37,814 bases of DNA from Faecalimonas sp. (GTDB lineage Bacteria > Bacillota > Clostridia > Lachnospirales > Lachnospiraceae). A model generated the notes under the pieces. The model searched no databases, was not told where the DNA came from, and worked only from the letters and a program-made list of their open reading frames with translations. Positions 1 through 8,500 of the stretch are shown in pieces. Location of the stretch: positions 1-37,814 of the forward strand of contig JARICA010000002.1 in NCBI GenBank assembly GCA_029264305.1, written 5' to 3'. The translations under genes were made by a program, and so were the position numbers. Position 1 is the first letter of the stretch. Each line of letters begins with the position of its first letter.

Positions 1-1
1 A

Positions 2-328
2 GATGCGGCATATTTTGCAACGGTACCTGTAAAGGCGATGGTAAAAAATATCAATGATCATGGGATTCCGGCAAGTGTTTCCTATACAGCTGGAACATAT
101 GTATGTAATAATGTCATGTATGATTTGCTTTACATTTTAAATAAGAAATATCCAAATATTCGTGGAGGATTTATCCATGTACCATATTCTACACAGCAGG
201 GTGTGGGTAAACCGATAGGAACATCTACAATGTCTCTTGAAACAATGGCTAAAGCGTTAGAATGTGCAGTGGAAGCGATTGTAGAAGCAAAAGATGATGT
301 GGAAATTAGTATGGGAATTACAGATTAA
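2..328 (+). CDS. pcp: Pyroglutamyl-peptidase I, C-terminal part (cut by window edge)
   Basis: This is a cysteine peptidase (family C15) that removes N-terminal pyroglutamate from peptides in the cytoplasm. The reading frame is open from base 2 and begins inside the protein ([11 protein letters not shown]), so the first ATG in view (base 38) is internal and the true start lies before the window. The visible half carries the catalytic cysteine in the [13 protein letters not shown] segment and the catalytic histidine in GGFIHVPY. Both fit the C15 family in order and spacing; the catalytic glutamate would be upstream of the window. The end of the protein is typical of the family and is followed by a hairpin. 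It stands just before genes for hydroxyproline use, which fits a peptide/amino-acid scavenging neighbourhood, but no shared operon can be shown. Confidence 0.93.
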   Translation, partial: DAAYFATVPVKAMVKNINDHGIPASVSYTAGTYVCNNVMYDLLYILNKKYPNIRGGFIHVPYSTQQGVGKPIGTSTMSLETMAKALECAVEAIVEAKDDVEISMGITD

Positions 329-343
329 AGATGTTTAAGTAGA

Positions 344-378
344 TAATAGGGCAGAAGTGTTATACTTCTGCCCTATTA
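344..378 (+). terminator. Hairpin after pcp, probable terminator
   Basis: A perfect 15-bp stem (344-358 with 364-378, arm TAATAGGGCAGAAGT) with a 5-nt loop begins 15 bases after the pcp stop. The T-rich tail is poor (TGTTAC follows), so this may be a weak terminator or a 3'-end-protecting hairpin. It also lies between two convergent genes. Confidence 0.6.
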
Positions 379-384
379 TGTTAC

Positions 385-413
385 AAAAAAATAGATTGCC
401 GAAACAATCTATT
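385..413 (-). terminator. Rho-independent terminator of the 38-codon gene
   Basis: On the minus strand a 9-bp stem (405-413 with 390-398), closed by a UUUCGG loop, is followed at once by a run of T (A run at 385-389 on the plus strand). It starts about ten bases after the stop codon of the small gene at 424-540, so that gene has its own transcript end. Confidence 0.75.
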
Positions 414-423
414 CAATCCATTC

Positions 424-540
424 TTATTCGTCATCATCAATTTCCTGAGCACCGATTAAAGCACCGGCTGATGCAGAAACAACTGCTGCGACAATGGCAG
501 CGATAATGCTAATTGCAATAATACCAACTAAAAGTCCCAC
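424..540 (-). CDS. Small hydrophobic membrane peptide, 38 residues, unknown
   Basis: The frame starts with GTG at 540-538 and ends with TAA at 426-424. It encodes 38 residues: a Gly/Ala/Ile-rich hydrophobic stretch (about residues 2-32, with small-residue spacing such as GLLVG and SAGALIGA) and an acidic tail (EIDDDE). It looks like one membrane-spanning helix with a negatively charged end. Support for a real gene is a GGAGG site 8 bases before GTG, a promoter (585-613) and a stem-loop with T run just after the stop. I do not recognise the family. A type I toxin is possible on size alone, but those usually have basic tails and no antisense promoter is evident. A small membrane regulator or a glycine-zipper peptide is equally possible. 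Confidence 0.72.
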   Translation of the reverse strand: MGLLVGIIAISIIAAIVAAVVSASAGALIGAQEIDDDE

Positions 541-584
541 TGTAAACGCCTCCGATTCTAAAATACAAATTCTAATTACTTATT

Positions 585-613
585 ATTATAGCACGTAAAA
601 GAAAGACTGTACA
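585..613 (-). promoter_or_regulatory. SigA-type promoter of the 38-codon gene
   Basis: On the minus strand, -35 TGTACA (613-608), a 17-base spacer and -10 TATAAT (590-585). It lies between the end of the XRE gene and the small gene, so the small gene can be transcribed alone. Confidence 0.65.
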
Positions 614-639
614 TATTTTTTCAAAAATAACAATGGGAA

Positions 640-1212
640 TTATTCATGATGAAAAGGATTTGGTGTGTGTACAGTTAGAAATCGAGTAATACTATTTGTA
701 TCGTTTTTCCAATTGTGAGAAAGATTAGAATGAATATGTGCAGAATCGCCAGGATATAGATGATAAATGTCATCTTCAATTTGCAAAGTTAAAATTCCTT
801 CTAATATATATATAAATTCTTCTCCGTCATGAGAATAGAGTTCTAATTCACCATCTTCTTGTAAAGCAGGCATAACTTCCACAAGTCTTGGAAGTAAATC
901 CAAATCTTTTGCATGATTAGTTAGAGGGTATTCGATAATTTCGGGATTAATTACAGTTGATTTTTGTTCATAGCGTCTTACGATATGAATATCGTTTTGT
1001 TTCATATCTGTAGTGAAAAAACTAGATAGTTCTACGCCCAAAACTTTTGAAATCTTATCCAAAGAATCGATAGCGATACTAGTCATTCCACGCTCTAATT
1101 GAGAAAGAAATCCAATGGAAAGTCCAGTGTGTTCGCTTAAGTATTTTAATGTATATTTTTTTTCAGTACGTAAATTTTTAATTCTAAGACCAATAATTGC
1201 ATTTGTATCCAT
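640..1212 (-). CDS. XRE-cupin transcriptional regulator
   Basis: A 190-residue DNA-binding regulator in two parts: a helix-turn-helix of the XRE/HTH_3 type at residues 7-62 (RIKNLRTEKKYTLKYLSEHTG, then LSQLERGMTSIAIDSLDKISKVLG) and a C-terminal cupin barrel at about 110-185 (YSHDGEEFIYILEGILTLQI, then GDSAHIHSNLSHNWKN). This is the PuuR-like architecture, in which the cupin senses a small metabolite. The gene is divergent from the HypD activase-hypD operon, with 229 bases between starts. The promoter at 1264-1292 is its own. A GAGGTG site lies 13 bases before the ATG, rather far but the only candidate. Its target is inferred: the palindrome on the hypD operon promoter (1391-1430) is the obvious candidate operator, and hydroxyproline or proline a possible ligand. 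Confidence 0.85.
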   Translation of the reverse strand: MDTNAIIGLRIKNLRTEKKYTLKYLSEHTGLSIGFLSQLERGMTSIAIDSLDKISKVLGVELSSFFTTDMKQNDIHIVRRYEQKSTVINPEIIEYPLTNHAKDLDLLPRLVEVMPALQEDGELELYSHDGEEFIYILEGILTLQIEDDIYHLYPGDSAHIHSNLSHNWKNDTNSITRFLTVHTPNPFHHE

Positions 1213-1263
1213 ACTTTTTCTTATTCACCTCGTTTCTTCTGACTATATTTTAAGATAAGGATT

Positions 1264-1292
1264 ATAATATTACCAGTTCTTTCTAATGTCAA
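1264..1292 (-). promoter_or_regulatory. Promoter of the XRE-cupin gene
   Basis: On the minus strand, -35 TTGACA (1292-1287), a 17-base spacer and -10 TATTAT (1269-1264). The -35 is a full match and the -10 matches 5 of 6. Confidence 0.7.
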
Positions 1293-1367
1293 GGGAAAAT
1301 CTTCCTATTTATATGTGTTTGATTATAATAGAACAGTGCATATTTTTTATTTTGATAAAAAAATAAC

Positions 1368-1396
1368 ATGACAAAAGAATAACAATGTGCTATAAT
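1368..1396 (+). promoter_or_regulatory. Promoter of the HypD activase-hypD operon
   Basis: -35 ATGACA (1368-1373), a 17-base spacer and -10 TATAAT (1391-1396). Transcription should begin near 1403, giving a short leader that contains the palindrome at 1415-1430. Confidence 0.75.
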
Positions 1397-1430
1397 GAAA
1401 AAAACGGATAAAAATTTCATTATAATGAAA
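1391..1430 (+). promoter_or_regulatory. Putative operator: repeated TATAATGAAA and 16-bp palindrome
   Basis: TATAATGAAA occurs at 1391-1400 (covering the -10 box) and again at 1421-1430, exactly 30 bases apart, about three helical turns. The second copy is half of a perfect 16-bp palindrome, TTTCATTATAATGAAA (1415-1430). This is a repressor-type layout at the promoter and start of the hypD operon. The divergent XRE-cupin protein is the likeliest binder (inference). Confidence 0.55.
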
Positions 1431-1441
1431 ACGGAGGCAGT

Positions 1442-2353
1442 ATGAGAACACCAAATGTAATTAATATCCAAAAATTTTCTGTGCATGATGGAGATGGTAT
1501 AAGGACAACTATTTTTTTTAAAGGTTGTTATCTGAATTGTTGGTGGTGTCATAATCCAGAAAGTCAAAGTTTTGTGCCAGAGGTTATGATTAATACAGAG
1601 AAGTGTACAGGCTGTCATGCTTGTGAGGAGGTCTGTCCAGAGAAAGCAATTCACATAGAGAATTGTAAACAATGTACAGATAGAACAAAATGTAAAGCGT
1701 GTAGTTCTTGTATAGATTATTGTGTGAATAATGCAAGAGAAGTTGTAGGTAAACAGTATACAATTGCAGAATTGATGAAAGAAGTTGACAAAGACTATAT
1801 GTTCTATGAGGAATCTTTCGGAGGGGTAACACTTTCAGGTGGAGAAGTGATGGCACAGGATATGGAATATATAGAAGAACTTTTGAAAAAGTTAAAGAGA
1901 AAAGGGTATAATGTCACAATTGATACATGTGGATTTGCACCACAGAAAAACTTTGCCACTGTCCTTCCATATGTAGATACATTTTTGTATGATATCAAAT
2001 TAATGGATGATGAAAAACATAAAAAATATATGGGACAGAGCAATGAATTGATTTTCACTAATCTGAAATATTTAAGTAATCATGGAGCGAGAATTTATAT
2101 TCGTATTCCAGTTATTGGTGGAGTGAATGACAGTGACGAAGAAATACAATCGATTATTTCATATTTAAAAGGGAATATTTCAGTGGCACAGGTAAATCTG
2201 TTGCCATATCACGATATTGCAAGTAGTAAGTATCAAAGATTAGATGTTACATATAAAGGACAGGAATTTACTGTTCCGTCTAAAGAAAGAATGGAAGAGT
2301 TAAAGGATATGTTCCAAAAGAATGGTTTTATGAACACCAAAATAGGAGGTTAA
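1442..2353 (+). CDS. Glycyl radical enzyme activase for HypD
   Basis: A radical SAM activating enzyme of 303 residues that abstracts a hydrogen from Gly765 of the neighbouring dehydratase, using S-adenosylmethionine and a [4Fe-4S] cluster. The cluster motif is C29-x3-C33-x2-C36 (GCYLNCWWCHNPE). A ferredoxin-like insert for two more clusters follows: C55-x2-C58-x2-C61-x3-C65 and C84-x2-C87-x2-C90-x3-C94, with extra cysteines at 75 and 78. TLSGGEVMAQ is the SAM-binding GGE-type motif of this family. The start has a GGAGG site 6 bases upstream. The stop is 3 bases before the hypD start and the hypD ribosome site lies inside its last codons, so the pair is tightly coupled. Named as HypD activase from its partner; the family alone does not fix the substrate enzyme. 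Confidence 0.95.
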   Translation: MRTPNVINIQKFSVHDGDGIRTTIFFKGCYLNCWWCHNPESQSFVPEVMINTEKCTGCHACEEVCPEKAIHIENCKQCTDRTKCKACSSCIDYCVNNAREVVGKQYTIAELMKEVDKDYMFYEESFGGVTLSGGEVMAQDMEYIEELLKKLKRKGYNVTIDTCGFAPQKNFATVLPYVDTFLYDIKLMDDEKHKKYMGQSNELIFTNLKYLSNHGARIYIRIPVIGGVNDSDEEIQSIISYLKGNISVAQVNLLPYHDIASSKYQRLDVTYKGQEFTVPSKERMEELKDMFQKNGFMNTKIGG

Positions 2354-2356
2354 AAG

Positions 2357-4729
2357 ATGGAAAGAGGAATGAACGAAAGAATCCGCAAGTTAAGAAAACA
2401 GAGTTTGGAGACAGAGCCACATATTTATATGGAAAGAGCAGATTTAGAAACAGATGCATATATGATGTATGAAGGAAGCGTATCTGTACCAGAACTTCGT
2501 GCGTTGGCATTTAAACATTTCATGGCGAATAAAACATTATGTATCAATGATGGTGAGTTAATCGTAGGAGAAAAGGGAGATGGACCGCAGGCAGCACCAT
2601 CATTTCCAGAGTTGTGTTGTCATACAGTAGAAGACATGGAAATTATGAATGCAAGAGATTTGATTTATTTCCGTGTAACAGAAGATGATTTGAAATTACA
2701 AGAAGAAAAAATTATTCCTTTCTGGGAAAAGCGTTCTGTTCGCCATAAAATTTTGGCAAATATGAGTCAAGAATGGAAAGATGCTTATGCAGCAGGTATT
2801 TTCACTGAGTTTATGGAACAACGTGGACCAGGGCATACAGTAGGTTCTGAAAAGATTTATAAAAAAGGATTTTTAGATTATAAAAATGACATTATCAAAG
2901 AAAGAAATAATTTAGATTTCTTAAATGATAAGGAAGCGTTAGATAAAAAGGCACAGTTAAATGCAATGGAAATTTGTTGTGATGCCATTATTATCTTAGG
3001 AGAAAGATATGCACAATACGCAAGAGAACTTGCTGAAAAAGAAACAGATGAAACACGTAAAGCAGAATTGCTTCAAATTGCAGCAAACTGTGATGTAGTA
3101 CCAGCTCATGCTCCACAGACATTCTGGCAAGCAATTCAGATGTATTGGTTTGTTCATCTTGGAGTCACAACAGAATTAAATCCATGGGATGCTTATAGTC
3201 CAGGAAGATTTGATCAACACTTAAATCCGTTCTACCAGAAAGATACAGAAGAAGGTATTTTAGATGACGAAAAAGCGTTAGAATTATTAGAATGTTTATG
3301 GGTGAAATTTAATAATCAGCCAGCTCCACCAAAAGTAGGTGTTACGTTAAAAGAAAGTGGAACTTATACTGATTTTGCTAACTTGAATACAGGTGGTATT
3401 ACACCTGATGGAGAAAATGGTGTTAATGAAGTTAGTTACTTGATTTTGGATTGTATGGATGAGATGAAATTGTTACAGCCAAGCTCAAATGTACAAATTA
3501 GTAAAAAAACACCAACAAAATTCTTAAAACGTGCTTGCGAAATTTCTAGAAAAGGATGGGGACAGCCAGCGTTCTACAATACAGAAGCAATTATTCAAGA
3601 ATTGTTGAATGCAGGAAAAACAATCGAAGATGCTAGACGCGGTGGAACAAGTGGATGTGTAGAAACTGGTGCGTTTGGAAATGAAGCTTATATCTTAACA
3701 GGATACTTCAACCTTCCAAAGATTTTAGAATTAACATTATATAATGGATACGATATTGTAAGTAAGAAACAAATCGGACTTCCTCTTGGATATGCGAAAG
3801 ATTTTAAATCGTATGAAGAATTATACGATGCGTATAAGAAACAAATTGAGTATCTTGTAGATCTTAAGATTGAAGGAAGCAATATTATTGAGAAAATCTA
3901 TGCAGAATATATGCCAGCACCATTCCTTTCTATTATTACAAATGATTGTATTTCAAAAGGAAAAGATTATAATGCTGGAGGAGCAAGGTACAATACTAAC
4001 TATTTACAAGGAGTAGGTATTGGAACAATTACAGACTCTTTAGCAGCAATTAAATACAATGTATTTGATGAGAAGAAATTTACAATGGAAGAACTCATCG
4101 AAGCGATGGAACATAACTTTGAAGGTTATGAAAGAATTGGAAATCTTGTTCGTAACAAAACACCAAAATATGGAAATGATGATGACTATGCAGATGGAAT
4201 TATGAAAGATGTGTTTAATTTCTATCAGAAAACAGTTACAGGTAGACCGAACATGAAAGGGGGAACATATAGAGTAAATATGTTGCCAACAACTTGTCAT
4301 GTATATTTTGGAGAAGTGATGAATGCAAGTCCAAACGGACGCCTTGCTCAAAAACCAGTTTCAGAAGGAATTTCTCCTGAAAAAGGTGCAGACGTAAATG
4401 GACCGACAGCAGTAATTAAATCTTGTGCAAAAATGGATCATTTAAGAACAGGTGGTACATTATTAAATCAGAAGTTTACACCAAGTGTTGTTGCAGGTGA
4501 AGAAGGTCTTACACATATGGCAGATTTAGTAAGAGCATACTTTAATATGGATGGACATCACATTCAATTTAATGTTATTGATAAAGAAACATTGATTGAA
4601 GCACAAAAACATCCAGATGAATACAAAGATTTAATTGTTCGTGTTGCAGGTTATAGTGATCACTTCCGTAACTTAAGTAAAGCATTACAGGATGAAATTA
4701 TTGAAAGAACAGAACAGTCGTTTAACTAA
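2357..4729 (+). CDS. hypD: Trans-4-hydroxy-L-proline dehydratase (glycyl radical enzyme)
   Basis: A 790-residue glycyl radical enzyme that removes water from trans-4-hydroxy-L-proline to give (S)-1-pyrroline-5-carboxylate, which ProC then reduces to proline. The thiyl cysteine is C434 in GGTSGCVETG with E436 next to it, and the radical glycine is G765 in RVAGYSDHF, 25 residues from the end. Residues I recall lining the active site of the C. difficile enzyme fall at the same numbers here: F152, H160, D278, S334, F340, C434, E436, G765. That agreement separates it from glycerol/propanediol dehydratases, choline lyase and pyruvate formate-lyase. AGGAGG precedes the ATG. It is co-transcribed with the activase and ends in a strong bidirectional terminator. 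The enzyme is oxygen-sensitive, so the host is an anaerobe. Confidence 0.96.
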   Translation: MERGMNERIRKLRKQSLETEPHIYMERADLETDAYMMYEGSVSVPELRALAFKHFMANKTLCINDGELIVGEKGDGPQAAPSFPELCCHTVEDMEIMNARDLIYFRVTEDDLKLQEEKIIPFWEKRSVRHKILANMSQEWKDAYAAGIFTEFMEQRGPGHTVGSEKIYKKGFLDYKNDIIKERNNLDFLNDKEALDKKAQLNAMEICCDAIIILGERYAQYARELAEKETDETRKAELLQIAANCDVVPAHAPQTFWQAIQMYWFVHLGVTTELNPWDAYSPGRFDQHLNPFYQKDTEEGILDDEKALELLECLWVKFNNQPAPPKVGVTLKESGTYTDFANLNTGGITPDGENGVNEVSYLILDCMDEMKLLQPSSNVQISKKTPTKFLKRACEISRKGWGQPAFYNTEAIIQELLNAGKTIEDARRGGTSGCVETGAFGNEAYILTGYFNLPKILELTLYNGYDIVSKKQIGLPLGYAKDFKSYEELYDAYKKQIEYLVDLKIEGSNIIEKIYAEYMPAPFLSIITNDCISKGKDYNAGGARYNTNYLQGVGIGTITDSLAAIKYNVFDEKKFTMEELIEAMEHNFEGYERIGNLVRNKTPKYGNDDDYADGIMKDVFNFYQKTVTGRPNMKGGTYRVNMLPTTCHVYFGEVMNASPNGRLAQKPVSEGISPEKGADVNGPTAVIKSCAKMDHLRTGGTLLNQKFTPSVVAGEEGLTHMADLVRAYFNMDGHHIQFNVIDKETLIEAQKHPDEYKDLIVRVAGYSDHFRNLSKALQDEIIERTEQSFN

Positions 4730-4746
4730 ATATTGTATAATATAAA

Positions 4747-4784
4747 AATAAGAAGCACATTTCGGGGGGAATGTGCTTCTTATT
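4747..4784. terminator. Bidirectional terminator between hypD and gntR
   Basis: A perfect 15-bp stem (arm AATAAGAAGCACATT, 4747-4761 with 4770-4784) with a G-rich 8-nt loop. T-rich tails follow on both strands (TTATT on plus, TTTTTATA on minus). It abuts the gntR stop codon and ends both convergent transcripts. Confidence 0.9.
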
Positions 4785-5435
4785 TTATTCGTGCTGATAC
4801 TCACTTAAGGCGCTATCTTTTCCTGTCATAAAGTGATCGTTAGTTAAAATGGCATAGGCATTTTTATAGTCATTGTTGCGTATGTATTGCACCATTTTCT
4901 TCAAGTTTGCATTAGTCTTTTCTATTTGCATACCGTTTTTAAGAGAATATAAGCCCATGCGAATAAGTTCAAAAAGATTACTTTCATAGAACTTGTTAAT
5001 TCTTGTATTGTCAAAAATACTAACAATTTCCAAGTGCATTTTCGTATCGGCAACTTCCCATTCATATGGATTATTTGCTACGGCACACATTCGAACAACT
5101 TTTTCTTCAATGCGATAAGAATATTCTTCGAATCGGTTAGAAGAAAAAATGAGTTTAAAAGCAGAACCTTCAAAAATTTCTCTTAATTGATAAATTTCCT
5201 CGATATCTTTATTGGTGATTTCTTTTACTGTCATAGATTTGTGGTAATCAGAAACAATTAACCCTTCTGCTTGTAACATCTTGATAGCAGTTCTCACAGG
5301 ATTGCGACTCATTTCCAATTCTTCAGTTAAAATTGCTTCAGTAAGAGGCATTCCAGGAGGATAAGTTAGATTTAAAATATTATGTTTAATAGTATGATAG
5401 GCCTTATCTGCAAGAGATTTATTTTGCGTTGACAT
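4785..5435 (-). CDS. GntR family regulator, FadR/FCD type
   Basis: A 216-residue repressor or activator. Residues 7-72 form the winged helix-turn-helix (KAYHTIKHNILNLTYPPG, then EELEMSRNPVRTAIKMLQAEG), and about 80-205 form the all-helical FCD effector domain (EIYQLREIFEGSAFKLI). FCD regulators usually sense a small carboxylate or amino acid at a metal site. A GAGGTG site lies 5 bases before the ATG. It is convergent with hypD and divergent from the GH89 gene. Its own promoter carries ATGTATACAT, and two sites of the same core sit on the proC promoter 5 kb away. GTATAC-centred sites are common for FCD regulators, so self-repression and control of proC are predicted. The ligand may be hydroxyproline or pyrroline-5-carboxylate (inference). 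Confidence 0.88.
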   Translation of the reverse strand: MSTQNKSLADKAYHTIKHNILNLTYPPGMPLTEAILTEELEMSRNPVRTAIKMLQAEGLIVSDYHKSMTVKEITNKDIEEIYQLREIFEGSAFKLIFSSNRFEEYSYRIEEKVVRMCAVANNPYEWEVADTKMHLEIVSIFDNTRINKFYESNLFELIRMGLYSLKNGMQIEKTNANLKKMVQYIRNNDYKNAYAILTNDHFMTGKDSALSEYQHE

Positions 5436-5460
5436 GTGGGCACCTCTTTCTTAATTATTT

Positions 5461-5470
5461 ATGTATACAT
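5461..5470. promoter_or_regulatory. GTATAC palindrome, predicted GntR operator at gntR
   Basis: ATGTATACAT is a perfect 10-bp palindrome. It overlaps the distal end of the gntR -10 box and the expected start of transcription. Its core is shared with two sites at proC (10460-10469 and 10479-10488). Confidence 0.6.
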
Positions 5471-5497
5471 TTTATATAATAAAAAAGAAAAAAACAA
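5469..5497 (-). promoter_or_regulatory. Promoter of gntR
   Basis: On the minus strand, -35 TTGTTT (5497-5492), a 17-base spacer and -10 TAAAAT (5474-5469). The predicted operator runs straight on from the -10 box, a position suited to self-repression. Confidence 0.55.
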
Positions 5498-5520
5498 GGG
5501 AAGAATGCTAGGGAAAAAAA

Positions 5521-5549
5521 TTGTATTTGAAAACAACATATGATATGAT
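5521..5549 (+). promoter_or_regulatory. Promoter of the GH89 gene
   Basis: -35 TTGTAT (5521-5526), a 17-base spacer and -10 TATGAT (5544-5549), with TG one base before it (TGATATGAT, an extended -10). It is about 50 bases from the gntR operator and does not overlap it. Confidence 0.55.
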
Positions 5550-5554
5550 AAAAA

Positions 5555-5582
5555 AGTTATTTAATAACTATAAAAATAGTTA
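5555..5582 (+). promoter_or_regulatory. Two mutually exclusive hairpins in the GH89 leader
   Basis: AGTTAT/ATAACT (5555-5560 with 5564-5569) and TAACTAT/ATAGTTA (5565-5571 with 5576-5582, loop AAAA) share bases 5565-5569, so only one can form at a time. The ribosome site GGAGG starts 3 bases after the second hairpin. The stems are AT-only and weak, so a regulatory role is speculative. Confidence 0.3.
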
Positions 5583-5596
5583 ATGGAGGAGAACAA

Positions 5597-8500
5597 ATGA
5601 AAAAGGTAACAAAAAGAGTGTGCAGTTTATTGCTTTCTTTTTGTCTTGTGTCTGGTACGTTATTTAGTGTACCATTACGTGCAGAGGCAAGAGAAGAACT
5701 TGTGAATGTTGCAAGAAAAGAAGGCGTAAAAATTACCGTACAGAATACGGGAAGTGGTTCTGCAACAGACATGGTTGACGGAAATGATAAGACTTCATGG
5801 CAACAAAATGGTTGGTCGACTAATAAAGATGCTATTGTAGACATGAAGTTAGCTGAAAATGGGACAAATGTAAAAAAAGTGGTTGTAAAAGTCGGAGGAA
5901 ATGATTATGCAAACCGTAAAGTAAAAGTAACGGTACAACGTGCACAAAATGGTATTACATCTGACTGGATTTCAATTGGTGAGACAGTAGTTACAACAAC
6001 AGGAAAAGCAAATGAGACGGTAGATGCCGTATTTGAATTAGCACAAACAGCATCTGCTTCAGATATTAGAGTCGTTTTATCTCAGCCAGTAGCACATGAT
6101 GGTGGAGAAGTACTTTTTTGGCCATCTATTCATGAGATTGAAGTGTATGAAATGCAAGAAGTACATTTATCAGACTACAATAATATTGCAGCACAGGCAC
6201 AGATTACAACAGATGGAAATGAGAATCCATCGGAAGGAAAAGATCGCCTTGTAGATGATAATGATAAAACCTTATATAAATTTCACAATGCAGCACAAGA
6301 TTCGGAGAAGTATATTCAACTTTCTTTTGGAGAAGATCGAATGATGGATGCTTGTGAGATTGCATTTGAACACGTAGGTGCTACGGATCAATATACATAT
6401 GAATTCACATATAGTATTTTAGGAAAAGCAAAAGGTGCAAAGGAATATACAAAAATCGTAGATCATGCAAAAGCGAATCGTACAGATAAGTTTATACAAG
6501 GATATAAATTTGACGAAACAGCATATTCTGATGTTAAGATTGTAATTCACTCTACAAAAAATAGTCAGGGAAATGGATGGCCAGCTGTGGCAGAATTCCG
6601 TGTATATGGAGCAGAGGAAAAGGTTGATGATTCTGCAAGTATTGCGTTTAAAAAGCCAGTACATGCGAATTCAAATCAAAAAAATGCTTCAAAAGTAAAT
6701 GATGGAAGCAAAAATACAATGTGGAGTGGAGAGTATTATCCAGGATATGTTGATATTGATTTGCAAGAAAATTATAACTTAGATACAGTAGAAATATTTA
6801 CACAAGAAAAAGGGTATTCTCAATATTCTATCTATACAAGTATGAATGGAAGAGATTTTGATAAGTTAGCAGAAAAGACTTCTACAGAAAGTTGTACAGA
6901 TAAAGGAGAAATTTACCAAGCGAATAAAAAAGAAGCACGTATTATTCGTGTGTATATGGAGTACAATTCTGCTAATACAGCTGCTGTAATTAAAGAAATT
7001 CGTGCAACAGGGAAGAAGAGTGGTACTAAAGTACAGACACTTCCAAATGTGGCTGTAAAAGATTTTAAAGATAGTAGTTATGCAGGAACAGAAAAAGTAA
7101 CACCAGAACAAACTTATGAAGAAGTTCGTGGAATTATCGAGAGAAGATTAGGTGCGAAATACAAAGCATGGTTTGATTTGAAGTTACAAGAAAATCCAAA
7201 TAAAACAGGATATGATTATTTTGAATTAAGTGACAATAATGGAAAAGTACAGATTACAGGAAATGATGGTGTTTCTCTTGCGATGGGATTAAACCATTAT
7301 TTGAAATATTTTTGTAATGTAAATATTTCCCAAGTAGGAGACCAGGCTGATATGCCTAAAAATATAGTGCCTGTAGGGAAAAAGGTACATAAGGAAACAA
7401 AAGTAGGAACAAGATATTCTTATAATTATTGTACATTGTCTTATTCTATGGCGTTCTGGGGAGAAGAAGAATGGCGTAATGAACTTGATTGGTTAGCATT
7501 AAACGGTGTGAATGTTGTTTTAGATGCAACTGCTCAGGAAGAAGTATGGCGTAGATTCCTTGGAAGTTTAGGATATACACATGAAGAAATCAAAGACTAT
7601 ATTGCAGGTCCAGCATATTATGCATGGGCATATATGGCAAACTTAAGTGGATTTGGTGGACCTATCCATGATTCATGGTTTGAAGAAAGAACAGAATTAG
7701 CAAGAAAAAATCATTTATCCATGAGAAGACTTGGAATGCAACCAGTTTTGCAAGGATACAGTGGAATGGTACCTACAAATATTCGTGAAAAAGATCCTTC
7801 AGCAGAAGTGATTGAACAAGGAACTTGGTGTTCTTTTAGACGACCAGATATGTTAAAAACAGATAGTGCTTCTTTTGAAAAATATGCAAAACTGTTCTAT
7901 AAAGCACAAAAAGAAGTATATGGAGAAAGTGCACACTATTATGCAACAGATCCATTCCACGAAGGTGGAAATACAGGAGGATTAAATCCAACTGTAATTG
8001 CTAAAAAAGTATTAGATACAATGTTAGCAGCGGATAAAGATGCTATTTGGATTATTCAATCATGGCAAGGAAATCCAACGACAGCCTTACTTAAAGGATT
8101 AGAGGGAAGAGAAAAGCATGCATTGGTCTTAGACCTTTATGCAGAAAAAACACCACATTGGAATGAAGAAAATCCAAATGCATATGGTGGGAAACCAGGT
8201 GGAGGAGAATTCCATGATACACCATGGGTATTTTGTATGTTAAATAACTTTGGTGGACGTCTTGGTCTTCATGGACATTTAGACAATTTAGCGAAAAATA
8301 TACCTGCAGCGTTAAATCGCGCAAAACATATGGAAGGTATTGGAATTACTCCAGAAGCAAGTGTTAATAATCCATTATTATATGATTTCTTGTTTGAAAC
8401 AGTTTGGACAGATAATGCAAATCAAAAACTTGAAGAAATTAATTTGGATAATTGGTTAAAGAACTATGCTAAGAGACGTTATGGAAAAGAAAGCCAAGCA

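Noticed and set aside
1286-1366. 26-codon frame in the XRE/activase gap
   Set aside because: Starts at ATG without a Shine-Dalgarno site and overlaps the XRE -35 box.
1289-1672. Open frame on the minus strand overlapping the HypD activase start
   Set aside because: It lies mostly opposite a well-supported gene, has Tyr/Phe/His-rich antisense-type composition, and no ribosome site. Many other antisense frames over hypD, GH89, the permease and ligA fail for the same reasons.
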